DNA from: Formosa haliotis
GTDB taxonomy: Bacteria > Bacteroidota > Bacteroidia > Flavobacteriales > Flavobacteriaceae
Assembly (NCBI RefSeq): GCF_001685485.1
Contig: NZ_BDEL01000001.1
Location: forward strand, 2,415,501 to 2,479,500
Direction: 5' to 3'
Length of the DNA: 64,000 nucleotides
Made by a program: the position numbers and the translations under genes. Below the pieces are notes generated by a model. It searched no databases and was not told the DNA's origin. It worked only from the letters and a program-made list of their open reading frames with translations. The first letter of the stretch is position 1. Each line of letters begins with the position of its first letter. Below, piece by piece: positions 27,679-36,432 of this stretch.

Positions 27679-30147
27679 TTAACCATCAAAATCCATATCA
27701 CCACCATCATCGCCACCACGTTCTCTGCGTTCCTGACGTTTCTTCTGCTGATTGAATCTGTAAGTAAATGCTAAATTAAACGAACGTTGTCTAAATTGAA
27801 ATTCGCTATCGCTGATATACGTATCTGTTGTAGATACTGTTGCACGTTTTCTTGAATTGAACAAGTCGCTAATATTAAAAGTAAGAGATGCGTTTTTGTT
27901 GAAAATATCTTTACTGAAAGCTAAATCTGCCGAGAATATACCTTCAGATTTGTTTTGAGCATCTTCATTAGGTCCCATATACATTAAACGCGTTTGCCAT
28001 TCTACTTCTCCTGGCAAAGTGTACTTATTATTAAATCTAATAAACCAACTTAAGTTATCGGCATCAAAATTAATTCCTTTGTAATCACCACGGGTAATGG
28101 AATTAAAAAAGTTGAAATTTGCATTCATATTCCACTTTTTTGTCGGCTTATAAGTAGTTGTAAACTCTACACCATAACGGTCGTTTGTCGCTAAATTTAT
28201 AGGTGTTCTTTTAATTACAGGAACTTCTGTTCCTCCCACAATTACAGTTTCTCCAGTGGCTTCGGTAATAAACGTAAACACATCTGTTGAATGTTGGTAA
28301 TACACAGAAGAATTTAAAGTTAACTTACCAAAATCGTTTAAATATCCTAAATCGATGGCATCAGAATAACTCGGATCTAGATCTGGGTTTCCTTGAAATA
28401 AGTTAGTGGCACTACTTCTTGAAGGGAAAGGGTTAATGTAACGAGATCGCGGTCTACGAATACGACGGTTATACCCTAACATGATACTTTGATTCTCAGT
28501 AAACTCGTAGCCTAAATTTATGGTTGGAAACCATCCTATATAGTTTTTCTTTTCGTAGTCGTTACTTGTTTCTTGGTCTATGGTAATATTTGTAGATTCC
28601 ATACGTAAACCCAATAAATACGAAAACTTCTCTTTAACCTTGTTTCCAAATTGGGTATAAAGCGCATTAATATGCTCGGTATAAATTAAATTATTACTAA
28701 CATCTGTATCGATAACAAACTCACCATCTTCGTAAAATGCCAACGTATAATCGGTATCGAGTTTATTAAAATCGCCACGATATCCAAATTCAAACTGCCC
28801 ATTTTCTTTAATTGGCAACACATAGTCTGATTGAATTAAAATATTATCTTGATTCTCTAAGGTTCTCACCTTTTCTGTATTTAGACCATTTTCTGTAATC
28901 TGAGAATTTTCATCTTCTTGAGAGTTTTCTAATTGAAAATCGAAAGTTAATTTGTGTCCTGGCTTGTCTGCAAATTGCTTATCGAAATTAATAGAATATT
29001 GAATGGTTTTATCATCTTCTGTCTCTGGGTCAAACCTTAAGGTATTATTGATAAGGTTTCCTAAGTCATCTATTTCATCAATATTATTGGTCGTGTTGGT
29101 TTCATTATTGCTATCCTTATAAAACACCGCAGCAGTTAACGAGGTATTATCGTTAATATACCACTCCACTCCTAGATTGGTGTTTAAACCTTTTCTAATT
29201 CTGTCAAACTCACGATATTCGTTTAAGTAGGTATCCGGAAGATCGCCTATAATATTCCCCTCATCATCAAACTCTTCATTAAAATATTGTGTTTTTGTGG
29301 TTGCATTCCCTGGAGATTCACGGTAAGAATACCCCGTAGTATTAAAGAAATTAAAATTACCTGTTCTGTAATTAATATTTCCAGAAACTCCGGCTGTAGC
29401 CGGATACCCTCCGTTTGCTGTTATAGAACCATTTAAACCTTGAAGTTTACTTCGTCTTAAAATAATATTTAAAATACCTCCCGTTCCTTCCGCATCATAT
29501 CGCGCTGAAGGCGATGTAATGACCTCTACACGTTCTATGGCGTCTGCAGGAAGTTGTCTTAAAGCTTCTGTAGAATCTAACCCTACTAAACCTGAAGGTT
29601 TACCGTTTATTAAAATGGTAACATTATCGTTTCCTCTTAAGGCTACATTACCTTCTACATCTACAGAAACAGAAGGGACATTATCTAAAACATCGCTTAC
29701 TGTACCACCGCTAACCGTTAAATCTTGACCAACGTTATATATCTTTTTATCTAGCTTTATATCTACCGTCGTTTTTTCTGCAATAATTTCAACCTCATCT
29801 AAAGCTGCCATATCCATCACCAAAAAGATCGTCCCTAAATTGGTGTTTTTTGTAAAATTTTGACTTCGAAGTGTTTGTTTTTTAAATGAAATATATTCGA
29901 AAGACACATTATAGGTTCCTTCTGGCACGGAAATATTAAATTTTCCGCTAGTATCGGTTATACCACCGGTTACTATACTATCATCGGCACTATTTTTAAA
30001 GGCTACAGTGGCATATTCTAAAGGTTCATTGGTGTCCTTATCAATTACAACTCCAGATATTTTGACCTCTTTTCCGGATTGTGCTTGAATGCTAAAGCAA
30101 GAAATTAAAAAAAGTAGGCTGAGAACTACTTGTTTTATAAAATTCAT
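27679..30147 (-). CDS. TonB-receptor-like outer membrane beta-barrel protein (OMP_b-brl_3 type)
   Basis: 822 residues. Signal peptide (ending SIQAQ), CarboxypepD_reg-like domain (about 28-110, ISGVVIDKDTNEPLEYATVAF...SGKFNISVPEGTYNVSF), a short plug (TVSDVLDNVPSVSVDVEGNVALRGNDNVTILINGKPSG, SARYDAEGTGGILNIIL) and a barrel with YNRRIRRPRSRYINPFPS. The tail is very polar (KKRQERRERGGDDGGDMDFDG), beyond the last strand. This family is TonB-receptor-related, but its ligands are mostly unknown. The gene is transcribed alone and followed by a clear terminator. The promoter region shows no perfect consensus. Confidence 0.87.
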   Translation of the reverse strand: MNFIKQVVLSLLFLISCFSIQAQSGKEVKISGVVIDKDTNEPLEYATVAFKNSADDSIVTGGITDTSGKFNISVPEGTYNVSFEYISFKKQTLRSQNFTKNTNLGTIFLVMDMAALDEVEIIAEKTTVDIKLDKKIYNVGQDLTVSGGTVSDVLDNVPSVSVDVEGNVALRGNDNVTILINGKPSGLVGLDSTEALRQLPADAIERVEVITSPSARYDAEGTGGILNIILRRSKLQGLNGSITANGGYPATAGVSGNINYRTGNFNFFNTTGYSYRESPGNATTKTQYFNEEFDDEGNIIGDLPDTYLNEYREFDRIRKGLNTNLGVEWYINDNTSLTAAVFYKDSNNETNTTNNIDEIDDLGNLINNTLRFDPETEDDKTIQYSINFDKQFADKPGHKLTFDFQLENSQEDENSQITENGLNTEKVRTLENQDNILIQSDYVLPIKENGQFEFGYRGDFNKLDTDYTLAFYEDGEFVIDTDVSNNLIYTEHINALYTQFGNKVKEKFSYLLGLRMESTNITIDQETSNDYEKKNYIGWFPTINLGYEFTENQSIMLGYNRRIRRPRSRYINPFPSRSSATNLFQGNPDLDPSYSDAIDLGYLNDFGKLTLNSSVYYQHSTDVFTFITEATGETVIVGGTEVPVIKRTPINLATNDRYGVEFTTTYKPTKKWNMNANFNFFNSITRGDYKGINFDADNLSWFIRFNNKYTLPGEVEWQTRLMYMGPNEDAQNKSEGIFSADLAFSKDIFNKNASLTFNISDLFNSRKRATVSTTDTYISDSEFQFRQRSFNLAFTYRFNQQKKRQERRERGGDDGGDMDFDG

Positions 30148-30225
30148 GAGTTTATCGTTTTAATTAAATAAGACCGCAAGAAACGCATTTGGTTTAATTG
30201 CTCTTAGTTAAAAGATTGTTAAATC

Positions 30226-30263
30226 AAAAAACCTCTAATTTATGAGTTGAATTAGAGGTTTTT
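30226..30263 (-). terminator. Intrinsic terminator after the ArsC-like gene
   Basis: AAAACCTCTAATT (ending 30240) pairs with AATTAGAGGTTTT (from 30250). On the minus strand it is followed by a T-run, directly after the stop at 30268, and ends the prfB-arsC unit. Confidence 0.85.
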
Positions 30264-30267
30264 AGCA

Positions 30268-30609
30268 TTATAATATTTTAGTAATATCTTGTGGGGGCCT
30301 ACCAATAGCAGCCTTATCTCCATTAACAACTATGGGGCGCTCAATAAGTTTTGGATGCTCTAACATTACATCAATTATAGCTTCATCGGTAAGATTTTCG
30401 TCTTTATACTTATCTCGCCAAATCTCTTCATTTTTACGAACTAAATCTATTGGCATAATATCGAGTAATTCGATAATATGTTTTAATTCTTCTTTTGTTG
30501 GAACATCTTCTAAATATTTCACAACATTGAAAGATTTCCCTGAAGCTTCAAGAATTTGAAGGGCTTCACGTGATTTACTACATCTGTTATTATGGTATAT
30601 CGTAATCAT
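30268..30609 (-). CDS. ArsC/Spx-family thioredoxin-fold reductase
   Basis: 113 residues. The N-terminus MITIYHNNRCSKSREAL places the active-site Cys at residue 10; the C-terminal IERPIVVNGDKAAIGRPP holds the conserved Arg-Pro. This fits glutaredoxin-coupled arsenate reductase-like proteins (ArsC/YffB). There is no arsenite exporter or ArsR next to it, so a true arsenate role is uncertain; a general thiol-redox role is equally possible. It is 11 bases downstream of prfB on the same strand, with a terminator after it. Confidence 0.85.
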   Translation of the reverse strand: MITIYHNNRCSKSREALQILEASGKSFNVVKYLEDVPTKEELKHIIELLDIMPIDLVRKNEEIWRDKYKDENLTDEAIIDVMLEHPKLIERPIVVNGDKAAIGRPPQDITKIL

Positions 30610-30620
30610 ATTAATTGTGA

Positions 30621-31731
30621 TTATAGGTTATTTGTATCTTCTGTTTTTTGCCCCATCATCATGAGATAGGCTTTTAAAAAGGCATCAATATTGCCATCCA
30701 TTACGGCATCTACATTTCCTGTTTCGTGCCCTGTTCTAACATCCTTCACCAATTTATAAGGATGCATAACATAGTTTCTAATTTGGCTACCCCATTCAAT
30801 TTTCATTTTCCCAGCCTCTATATCTTCGCGTTGCGCCAATTGTTTTTGCAATTCAATTTCGTACAATTGCGATTTTAACATTTGCAAGGCTCTCGACCTG
30901 TTATCGTGCTGCGAGCGTGTTTCTGAACAAGAAATTTGTATCCCCGTAGGTTTATGGGTAAGCTGTACTTTGGTTTCTACTTTATTTACATTTTGTCCAC
31001 CAGCACCACTCGATCGCGCTGTAGTAATTTCTATATCTGCCGGATTTATTTCAATCTCGATCGTATCATCTACTAACGGATAAACGTATACTGAAGCAAA
31101 ACTGGTATGTCGCTTAGCATTACTATCAAAAGGAGAAATTCGCACCAAACGGTGTACTCCATTTTCACCTTTTAGCCAACCAAAAGCAAAATCGCCTTCA
31201 ATTTCTAAAGTCACGGTTTTAATACCTGCAACATCGCCTTCTTGATAGTTAAGTTCTTTAACTTTTAAGTTATTTTTTTCGGCATACATTAAATACATAC
31301 GCATAAGCATACTCGCCCAATCGCAACTTTCTGTCCCCCCTGCACCGGCTGTAATTTGTAAAACAGCACTTAAACTATCACCTTCTTCAGACAACATATT
31401 TTTAAACTCGATGTCTTCTAAGAGGTTTTGTGCTTTCTCGAATTGCTCGGTAACTTCCTGCATGGTAGAATCGCCTTCTTTGTAGAATTCGTATAAAACT
31501 TCTAAATCGCCAACTAGTGTTGTGGCGGTATTAAAGTCTTCTACCCATTTCTTTTTTACACGAAGCGATTTCATTATTACTTCTGCAGCTTTAGAATCGT
31601 TCCAAAAATCTGGATCGAAGGTCTTTTCCTCCTCGTTTTGTATTTCAATTAGTTTGACATCTATGTCAAAGATATTGCCTTAGCTCTGTAAGGCGGCGTG
31701 AAAGATCTTTAATTTGATCTGCTGTTATCAT
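30621..31731 (-). CDS. prfB: Peptide chain release factor 2 with programmed +1 frameshift
   Basis: The gene is split between two frames. From the ATG at 31731 (another in-frame ATG lies at 31737) 21 codons lead to CTT followed by an in-frame TGA at 31666-31668; reading CTT TGA C with a +1 shift continues as Asp-Ile-Asp-Val into the long frame that ends at 30621. The total is about 369 residues, as expected for RF2. The site has the classic TATCTTTGAC context with an AGG six bases before it. RF2 signatures are the SPF tripeptide ([16 protein letters not shown]), which reads UGA and UAA, and GGQ ([18 protein letters not shown]). The frameshift gives feedback control: scarce RF2 favours the shift. 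A single-frame start at 31574 would lose about 50 residues. Confidence 0.96.
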
Positions 31732-31791
31732 AATCATTAAATTTTACTCAAAAGTACTACACTTTTTTTCAAAAATAAATCTGTTAACAGT

Positions 31792-32640
31792 TTATTGTTG
31801 ATAGGTAACTTCTACCTCATATTTGGTTTGATTCTCTCCAGTAGAATACAACACACCCTTTAAAGGAGCACAATCGTTATAATCTTTGCCGTGTGAAACT
31901 TTTATATGATTATGATCGGTAAGTATATTATTTGTCGGGTCGAAGCCAATCCAGCCCATATGAGGCACAAAAACTTCAACCCAAGCATGCATTTGCGAAT
32001 CGCCGAAAAAACCATTCCCTTGGTGTAAATACCCCGACACGTATCGTGCAGGCACTTTATTTTTGCGGGCAATGGCACAAAACAAGTGTGTAAAATCTTG
32101 ACACACACCATGTCGTTTTTCAATAATCTCGGCTAAACTTGTATCTACAGCTGTAACCTCCGTTTTATAATACAAATGTGTATAGACCCAAGCGTTTAAT
32201 AGCTTTACATTTTCTATAACAGATTTTGTTGTATCAAAGAGGTATATACCCGAATACTGTTCTGGAAGGGTTGTAAGTGACGTACCGTTTAAATAAGAAT
32301 AAAAATCGATTTTAAAATCCAGATCGTTTAATGCTTTAAAATCGTCTTCATCATTTAAATTTTCAATGTTTTTAAGGGGAGCGGCCTCAGTTTTTACGAC
32401 TTTAAAAACAGCTTCAAATTGTATAGACTCGAACGGTTTTTTACAATGAATTCTAGCCGTTTCAAAATTGTATCCATTTATAGATTTTTCAATCCTACTA
32501 TCGACAGATGTTTTAAACTCACTCGAAATTAACTGTTGCGTTTCGTTGTTTAAAGGAATTACTAAATATTGCCAAAATGCCTCGAAAACAGGATTCTCGT
32601 ACGTGTTTTCGACAGTGTATTTTATATTATAATTAAACAT
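31792..32640 (-). CDS. Transglutaminase-like cysteine protease family protein
   Basis: 282 residues. An N-terminal beta-rich domain (about 1-115) precedes a transglutaminase core with Cys180 (RHGVCQDFTH), His218 (SQMHAWVEVF) and Asp234 (GFDPTNN), a complete Cys-His-Asp triad. There is no signal peptide. It is the last of three consecutive minus-strand genes with the alpha-E protein and the circularly permuted ATP-grasp protein, a conserved association in bacteria. Such sets have been proposed to make or edit peptide bonds on an unknown substrate; here the transglutaminase-like member could cleave or form amide bonds. The substrate is not known. Confidence 0.9.
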   Translation of the reverse strand: MFNYNIKYTVENTYENPVFEAFWQYLVIPLNNETQQLISSEFKTSVDSRIEKSINGYNFETARIHCKKPFESIQFEAVFKVVKTEAAPLKNIENLNDEDDFKALNDLDFKIDFYSYLNGTSLTTLPEQYSGIYLFDTTKSVIENVKLLNAWVYTHLYYKTEVTAVDTSLAEIIEKRHGVCQDFTHLFCAIARKNKVPARYVSGYLHQGNGFFGDSQMHAWVEVFVPHMGWIGFDPTNNILTDHNHIKVSHGKDYNDCAPLKGVLYSTGENQTKYEVEVTYQQ

Positions 32641-32698
32641 GCTACATTAAAAATTGAATTCGTCAAATTAAAACAAATAAAACCTACAATTCTATACT

Positions 32699-33646
32699 TT
32701 AATGATAAAAATATTCCTCTTCAAGTTTTTCGCTAATTTCAACTAAACTATCTAAAGTATAAGTAATAAATTCTTTTACATTATCCTGAAATTCTTCAGC
32801 CGTTTTATAATGATACTCGCACTTCATTTTTCCTATAATAAAAGCTGCTGTATTTTTTTCATGAGCTTTTAAAGGGTCTAACAACGTGATATGCATTTGT
32901 ATTTGATTTAAGCAATATAAAACTGTTCGCGGACTGTTTGGGTTTAAAATTAAAAATTCTAAAGCCGTAAATTTTGTTGGAGGTTTTTTATATAAACGAC
33001 GGTTAATATCAAAAGAATCTACACATTTTAGCAGCGTTGTCCATTCGAAACTCTTTTTCAATCGTTTAGGTTTTTCTGAAGTTACCATTTCGGCATCGCT
33101 GTACTTTATTTGTATAATTCTAGTAATTTGAGTGGCTCTTTCAATATTTACACCTAGTTTTATTAAAGCATAAATCTCGTCGTGCAACATAGTCCCTCTA
33201 ATTTTTCCTTTTAAAATACTGCATTGATGTATAATATGACTAGTAAAATCGTGCAACCCACGAGTTACAAAATGCGATTTCGAGTAATTAACAACCGAAT
33301 GATAAAAGGTATTTATAGCTTCATAAAATTCATTCGAAATTAAATCTCTAGAACTATTTGCGTTTTCTCGAGCATAGGTAATACATTGTAATATTGAGTA
33401 ATGTTTTTCTGGATTTAAGGCCACATTATAAAGCACTTCTTCTTCTACTAAAACAGCATCTTTTTCAAAATCTTCTTCTCCAACCATCTCGTAAAGTGAT
33501 TTAAGAACAAATTGACGATCTCTAGATAATTTATTTGGCGCATCTAACGATGAAAAATAATTTACATTTGTAAAGCGTGCTGTATGTTCTGCTCGCTCTA
33601 TATAACGCCCCATCCAAAATAGGTTATTGGCTATTCTTGCTAACAT
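32699..33646 (-). CDS. Alpha-E domain protein (DUF403)
   Basis: 315 residues, all-helical, with the family start MLARIANNLFWMGRYIERAEHTARF and internal NSSRDLISNEFYEAINTFYHSV. There is no signal peptide and no known catalytic motif. It is seven bases downstream of the ATP-grasp gene and upstream of the transglutaminase-like gene. The family is almost always found in this company, which suggests one enzyme complex. Its own role, whether substrate carrier, scaffold or enzyme, is unassigned. Confidence 0.9.
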   Translation of the reverse strand: MLARIANNLFWMGRYIERAEHTARFTNVNYFSSLDAPNKLSRDRQFVLKSLYEMVGEEDFEKDAVLVEEEVLYNVALNPEKHYSILQCITYARENANSSRDLISNEFYEAINTFYHSVVNYSKSHFVTRGLHDFTSHIIHQCSILKGKIRGTMLHDEIYALIKLGVNIERATQITRIIQIKYSDAEMVTSEKPKRLKKSFEWTTLLKCVDSFDINRRLYKKPPTKFTALEFLILNPNSPRTVLYCLNQIQMHITLLDPLKAHEKNTAAFIIGKMKCEYHYKTAEEFQDNVKEFITYTLDSLVEISEKLEEEYFYH

Positions 33647-33653
33647 ATATTTA

Positions 33654-35120
33654 TTATTTTTTTAAAACCCACGTGTCTTTTGATCCTCCTCCTTGCGAAG
33701 AGTTTACTATTAAATTTCCCTTTTGTAATGCTACACGAGTTAATCCTCCTTTTAATACAAATTCTTTGTCTCGACCAAGTAAGGTAAATGTTCTTAAATC
33801 TACATGTCGCTGTTCGAAAGACTGGCACTCGTCTATATACGTGGCATGCACAGAAAGTGACATAATAGGCTGTGCAATGTATTTTCTAGGGTTTTCAAGA
33901 ATTACTTTCTTTACCGCTTCTACTTCTGCCTTGGTTAGTTTATTTCCGATAGAAATACCGTAACCACCAGCTTCATCTACAGGTTTTACAACTAAATTCG
34001 GAATATTTTCTAATACGTATTTTAAATCGGTTGGTCTACTACAATGATAAGTATGCACATTATTTAATATGGGTTTTTCGCCTAAATAAAACTTTATAAT
34101 TTCGGGCATATAGGTATAAATAGCCTTATCGTCTGCGACCCCTGTTCCTGGAGCATTTACTAGGGTTACATTTCCTTTTTTGTAAGCGGCAAACAATCCG
34201 GGCACACCAATAGCTGAATCTTTTCTAAACTCTAAAGGATCGAGAAAGCCATCATCAATTCGTCTATAAATTACATCTACTTTTTTAAGTCCGTTTATGG
34301 TTTTCATATAAACAAAGTCATTTTCAACAAGTAAATCACGACCTTCAACCAACTCAATACCCATAGTTTTGGCTAAAAATGAATGCTCGTAATAAGCCGA
34401 ATTAAAAACGCCTGGAGTGATAATAACACATGTTGGAACATCGACTCCCTTCGGTTTAACCGATTCCATCATTTCTAACAAATTTTCTGAATAATCTACT
34501 ACAGGCTGAATCTCATAATGATTGAATACTCCAAACAAAGAGCGCTTTAAAGCATTCCGGTTGTAAATAACATAACTTACTCCCGACGGACATCTTATAT
34601 TATCTTCTAACACATAATATTTACCATCTGAATGTTTAATTAGGTCTGTTCCAGATATATGGTTATATATCCCTGCCACAGGATCTAAATCGACCATTTG
34701 TGTTAAATAATTGGCCGAAGAACCAATTAATTCCATAGGTACTAAACCGGCCTTAATGATATTCTTATCGTGATAAATATCGTGAATAAAAGCATTAAGA
34801 GCCTTGCAACGCTGAAGCACACCTCGTTCTATTGTTTTCCATTCTTCAGCATCAATTATTCGAGGAAATAAATCGAAGGGAAATATTTTCTCTTTAGGTT
34901 TGGTATCATTATAGACTTGGAACGTGATACCTTGATTAAAAAAGAAGGTTTTTGCTTTATTGTTTAAATTCACAAAATCGTCGATAGAATGACCGTTATA
35001 TAACTCGAATATTTTCTTGTAAACTTGTCTAACATTTTGATCCTTATCGAAGATCTCATCAAACAAATTTTCATTACTATCGTACGAAGAAAAAAGATGC
35101 TTAAAATTTGTTGGCTCCAT
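33654..35120 (-). CDS. Circularly permuted ATP-grasp protein, putative peptide ligase
   Basis: 488 residues of the DUF404/DUF407 (circularly permuted type 2 ATP-grasp) family: WKTIERGVLQRCKALNAFIHDIYHDKNIIKAGLVP, EDNIRCPSGVSYVIYNR, VEGRDLLVENDFVYMKT, DVIYRRIDDGFLDP, LVNAPGTGVADDKAIYTYMP, VVKPVDEAGGYG and HVDLRTFTL. The predicted reaction is ATP-dependent formation of an amide bond through an acyl phosphate. It heads the three-gene cluster with the alpha-E and transglutaminase-like genes. I see no signal peptide and no gene encoding an obvious small peptide substrate nearby. Confidence 0.9.
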   Translation of the reverse strand: MEPTNFKHLFSSYDSNENLFDEIFDKDQNVRQVYKKIFELYNGHSIDDFVNLNNKAKTFFFNQGITFQVYNDTKPKEKIFPFDLFPRIIDAEEWKTIERGVLQRCKALNAFIHDIYHDKNIIKAGLVPMELIGSSANYLTQMVDLDPVAGIYNHISGTDLIKHSDGKYYVLEDNIRCPSGVSYVIYNRNALKRSLFGVFNHYEIQPVVDYSENLLEMMESVKPKGVDVPTCVIITPGVFNSAYYEHSFLAKTMGIELVEGRDLLVENDFVYMKTINGLKKVDVIYRRIDDGFLDPLEFRKDSAIGVPGLFAAYKKGNVTLVNAPGTGVADDKAIYTYMPEIIKFYLGEKPILNNVHTYHCSRPTDLKYVLENIPNLVVKPVDEAGGYGISIGNKLTKAEVEAVKKVILENPRKYIAQPIMSLSVHATYIDECQSFEQRHVDLRTFTLLGRDKEFVLKGGLTRVALQKGNLIVNSSQGGGSKDTWVLKK

Positions 35121-35335
35121 ACATTTTACGTTTTTCCTAAATTAATCAATATTTTACATGTTTTTGGTGTTAAAAAAATATTAATTTACTTTTTTACATC
35201 AAAACTTAATAAAAAAACAACAATATAATTATCAATAATTCAACAGTGTTAAAACTAAATTAAACTGATATTAAACAAAGTTTTTCAGACAGAATCTCTT
35301 AACTTTCTCCTTTTAATACATACACAAATAAATAT

Positions 35336-36361
35336 ATGATTATTGATTTAAGAAGCGATACTGTCACCAAGCCAACACCCGAAATGCTAGACGCCATGGT
35401 GTCTGCGAAGGTTGGTGATGATGTTTTTAAAGAAGATGAAACCATAAACCTTTTAGAAGAAAAAATTGCCAAAATGTTTGGCAAACCACAAGCTTTATTT
35501 TTCCCTAGTGGCACCATGGCGAACCAAACAGCCATTAAATTACACACAAATCCTGGCGACCAAGTCATTTGCGATAAATATGCACATATTTACAATTACG
35601 AAGGTGGCGGTGCATCTTTTAACAGTGGCGTGTCCTGCAAATTAATAGATGGAAATCAAGGTATGTTTACAGCAAAAGACGTTATTAATGCTATAAATCC
35701 ACCCGAGTTTTACCACAGTCCTTTAACTACTTTGGTTGAAGTTGAAAACACTACAAATAAGGGTGGTGGGGCCTGTTGGGATTTTAAAGAACTTGAAGCT
35801 ATCAAATCGGTTTGCAACAAACATAACTTAGGCTATCATTTAGACGGTGCACGCTTATGGAATGCTATAGTTGCCAAAAACGAAACGACTAAACAATACG
35901 GCGAAATTTTCGACACCATTTCTGTTTGCCTTAGCAAAGGGTTGGGTTGCCCTATAGGTTCTGTTTTGGTAGGTGATTCTAAATTTATGGACCGCGCTTT
36001 ACGCATTAGAAAAATTCTTGGAGGTGGTATGCGTCAAGGTGGTTTTTTAGCCGCTGCCGGACTTTATGCTCTAGACAATAACATATCTCGCTTAATTGAA
36101 GACCATAAAAAAGCAAAAGAATTAGGAGAATTATTACAAACCTTAACTGTTGTAAAACAGGTTGAACCTTCAGAAACTAATATTGTCATTTTTGAATTAC
36201 AACCAGATGCAGACAGCAATACTTTTATTGAAAAACTTAAAGCCCACAACATATTAATTATCGACATGGGACAAGGTAAGCTACGGATGGTCACGCATTT
36301 AGATTATACCAACGATATGCACTCCAAAGTTTTAGAAACCTTAAAACATTTAAGTTTTTAA
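35336..36361 (+). CDS. ltaE: Low-specificity L-threonine aldolase
   Basis: 341-residue PLP enzyme that cleaves L-threonine and allo-threonine to glycine and acetaldehyde. The start MIIDLRSDTVTKPTPEMLDAM is typical. The PLP lysine is Lys201 in VCLSKGLGCPIGSVLVG; Asp170 in LDGARLWNA contacts the cofactor; FFPSGTMANQ binds its phosphate. Cytoplasmic. It stands alone, divergent from the ATP-grasp cluster, and ends at a bidirectional terminator shared with gdhA. Confidence 0.95.
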   Translation: MIIDLRSDTVTKPTPEMLDAMVSAKVGDDVFKEDETINLLEEKIAKMFGKPQALFFPSGTMANQTAIKLHTNPGDQVICDKYAHIYNYEGGGASFNSGVSCKLIDGNQGMFTAKDVINAINPPEFYHSPLTTLVEVENTTNKGGGACWDFKELEAIKSVCNKHNLGYHLDGARLWNAIVAKNETTKQYGEIFDTISVCLSKGLGCPIGSVLVGDSKFMDRALRIRKILGGGMRQGGFLAAAGLYALDNNISRLIEDHKKAKELGELLQTLTVVKQVEPSETNIVIFELQPDADSNTFIEKLKAHNILIIDMGQGKLRMVTHLDYTNDMHSKVLETLKHLSF

Positions 36362-36379
36362 GATTAATACGGTATAAAA

Positions 36380-36410
36380 AAAGCCTTCAAAATTATTTTT
36401 TGAAGGCTTT
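36380..36410. terminator. Bidirectional terminator between ltaE and gdhA
   Basis: AAAGCCTTCAAAA (36380-36392) pairs with a TTTTGAAGGCTTT stretch ending at 36410, flanked by A-runs and T-runs on both sides, between two convergent genes. Confidence 0.88.
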
Positions 36411-36432
36411 TTAATTTTACTTTATTTAAAGG

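Noticed and set aside
30268..30609. Arsenic-resistance operon
   Set aside because: Two ArsC-like proteins occur in the window but neither is near an ArsR regulator or arsenite exporter.
31574..31731. Start of prfB at 31574 as a single-frame gene
   Set aside because: The upstream +1 frameshift gives the missing N-terminus with the expected length and the classic slip sequence.
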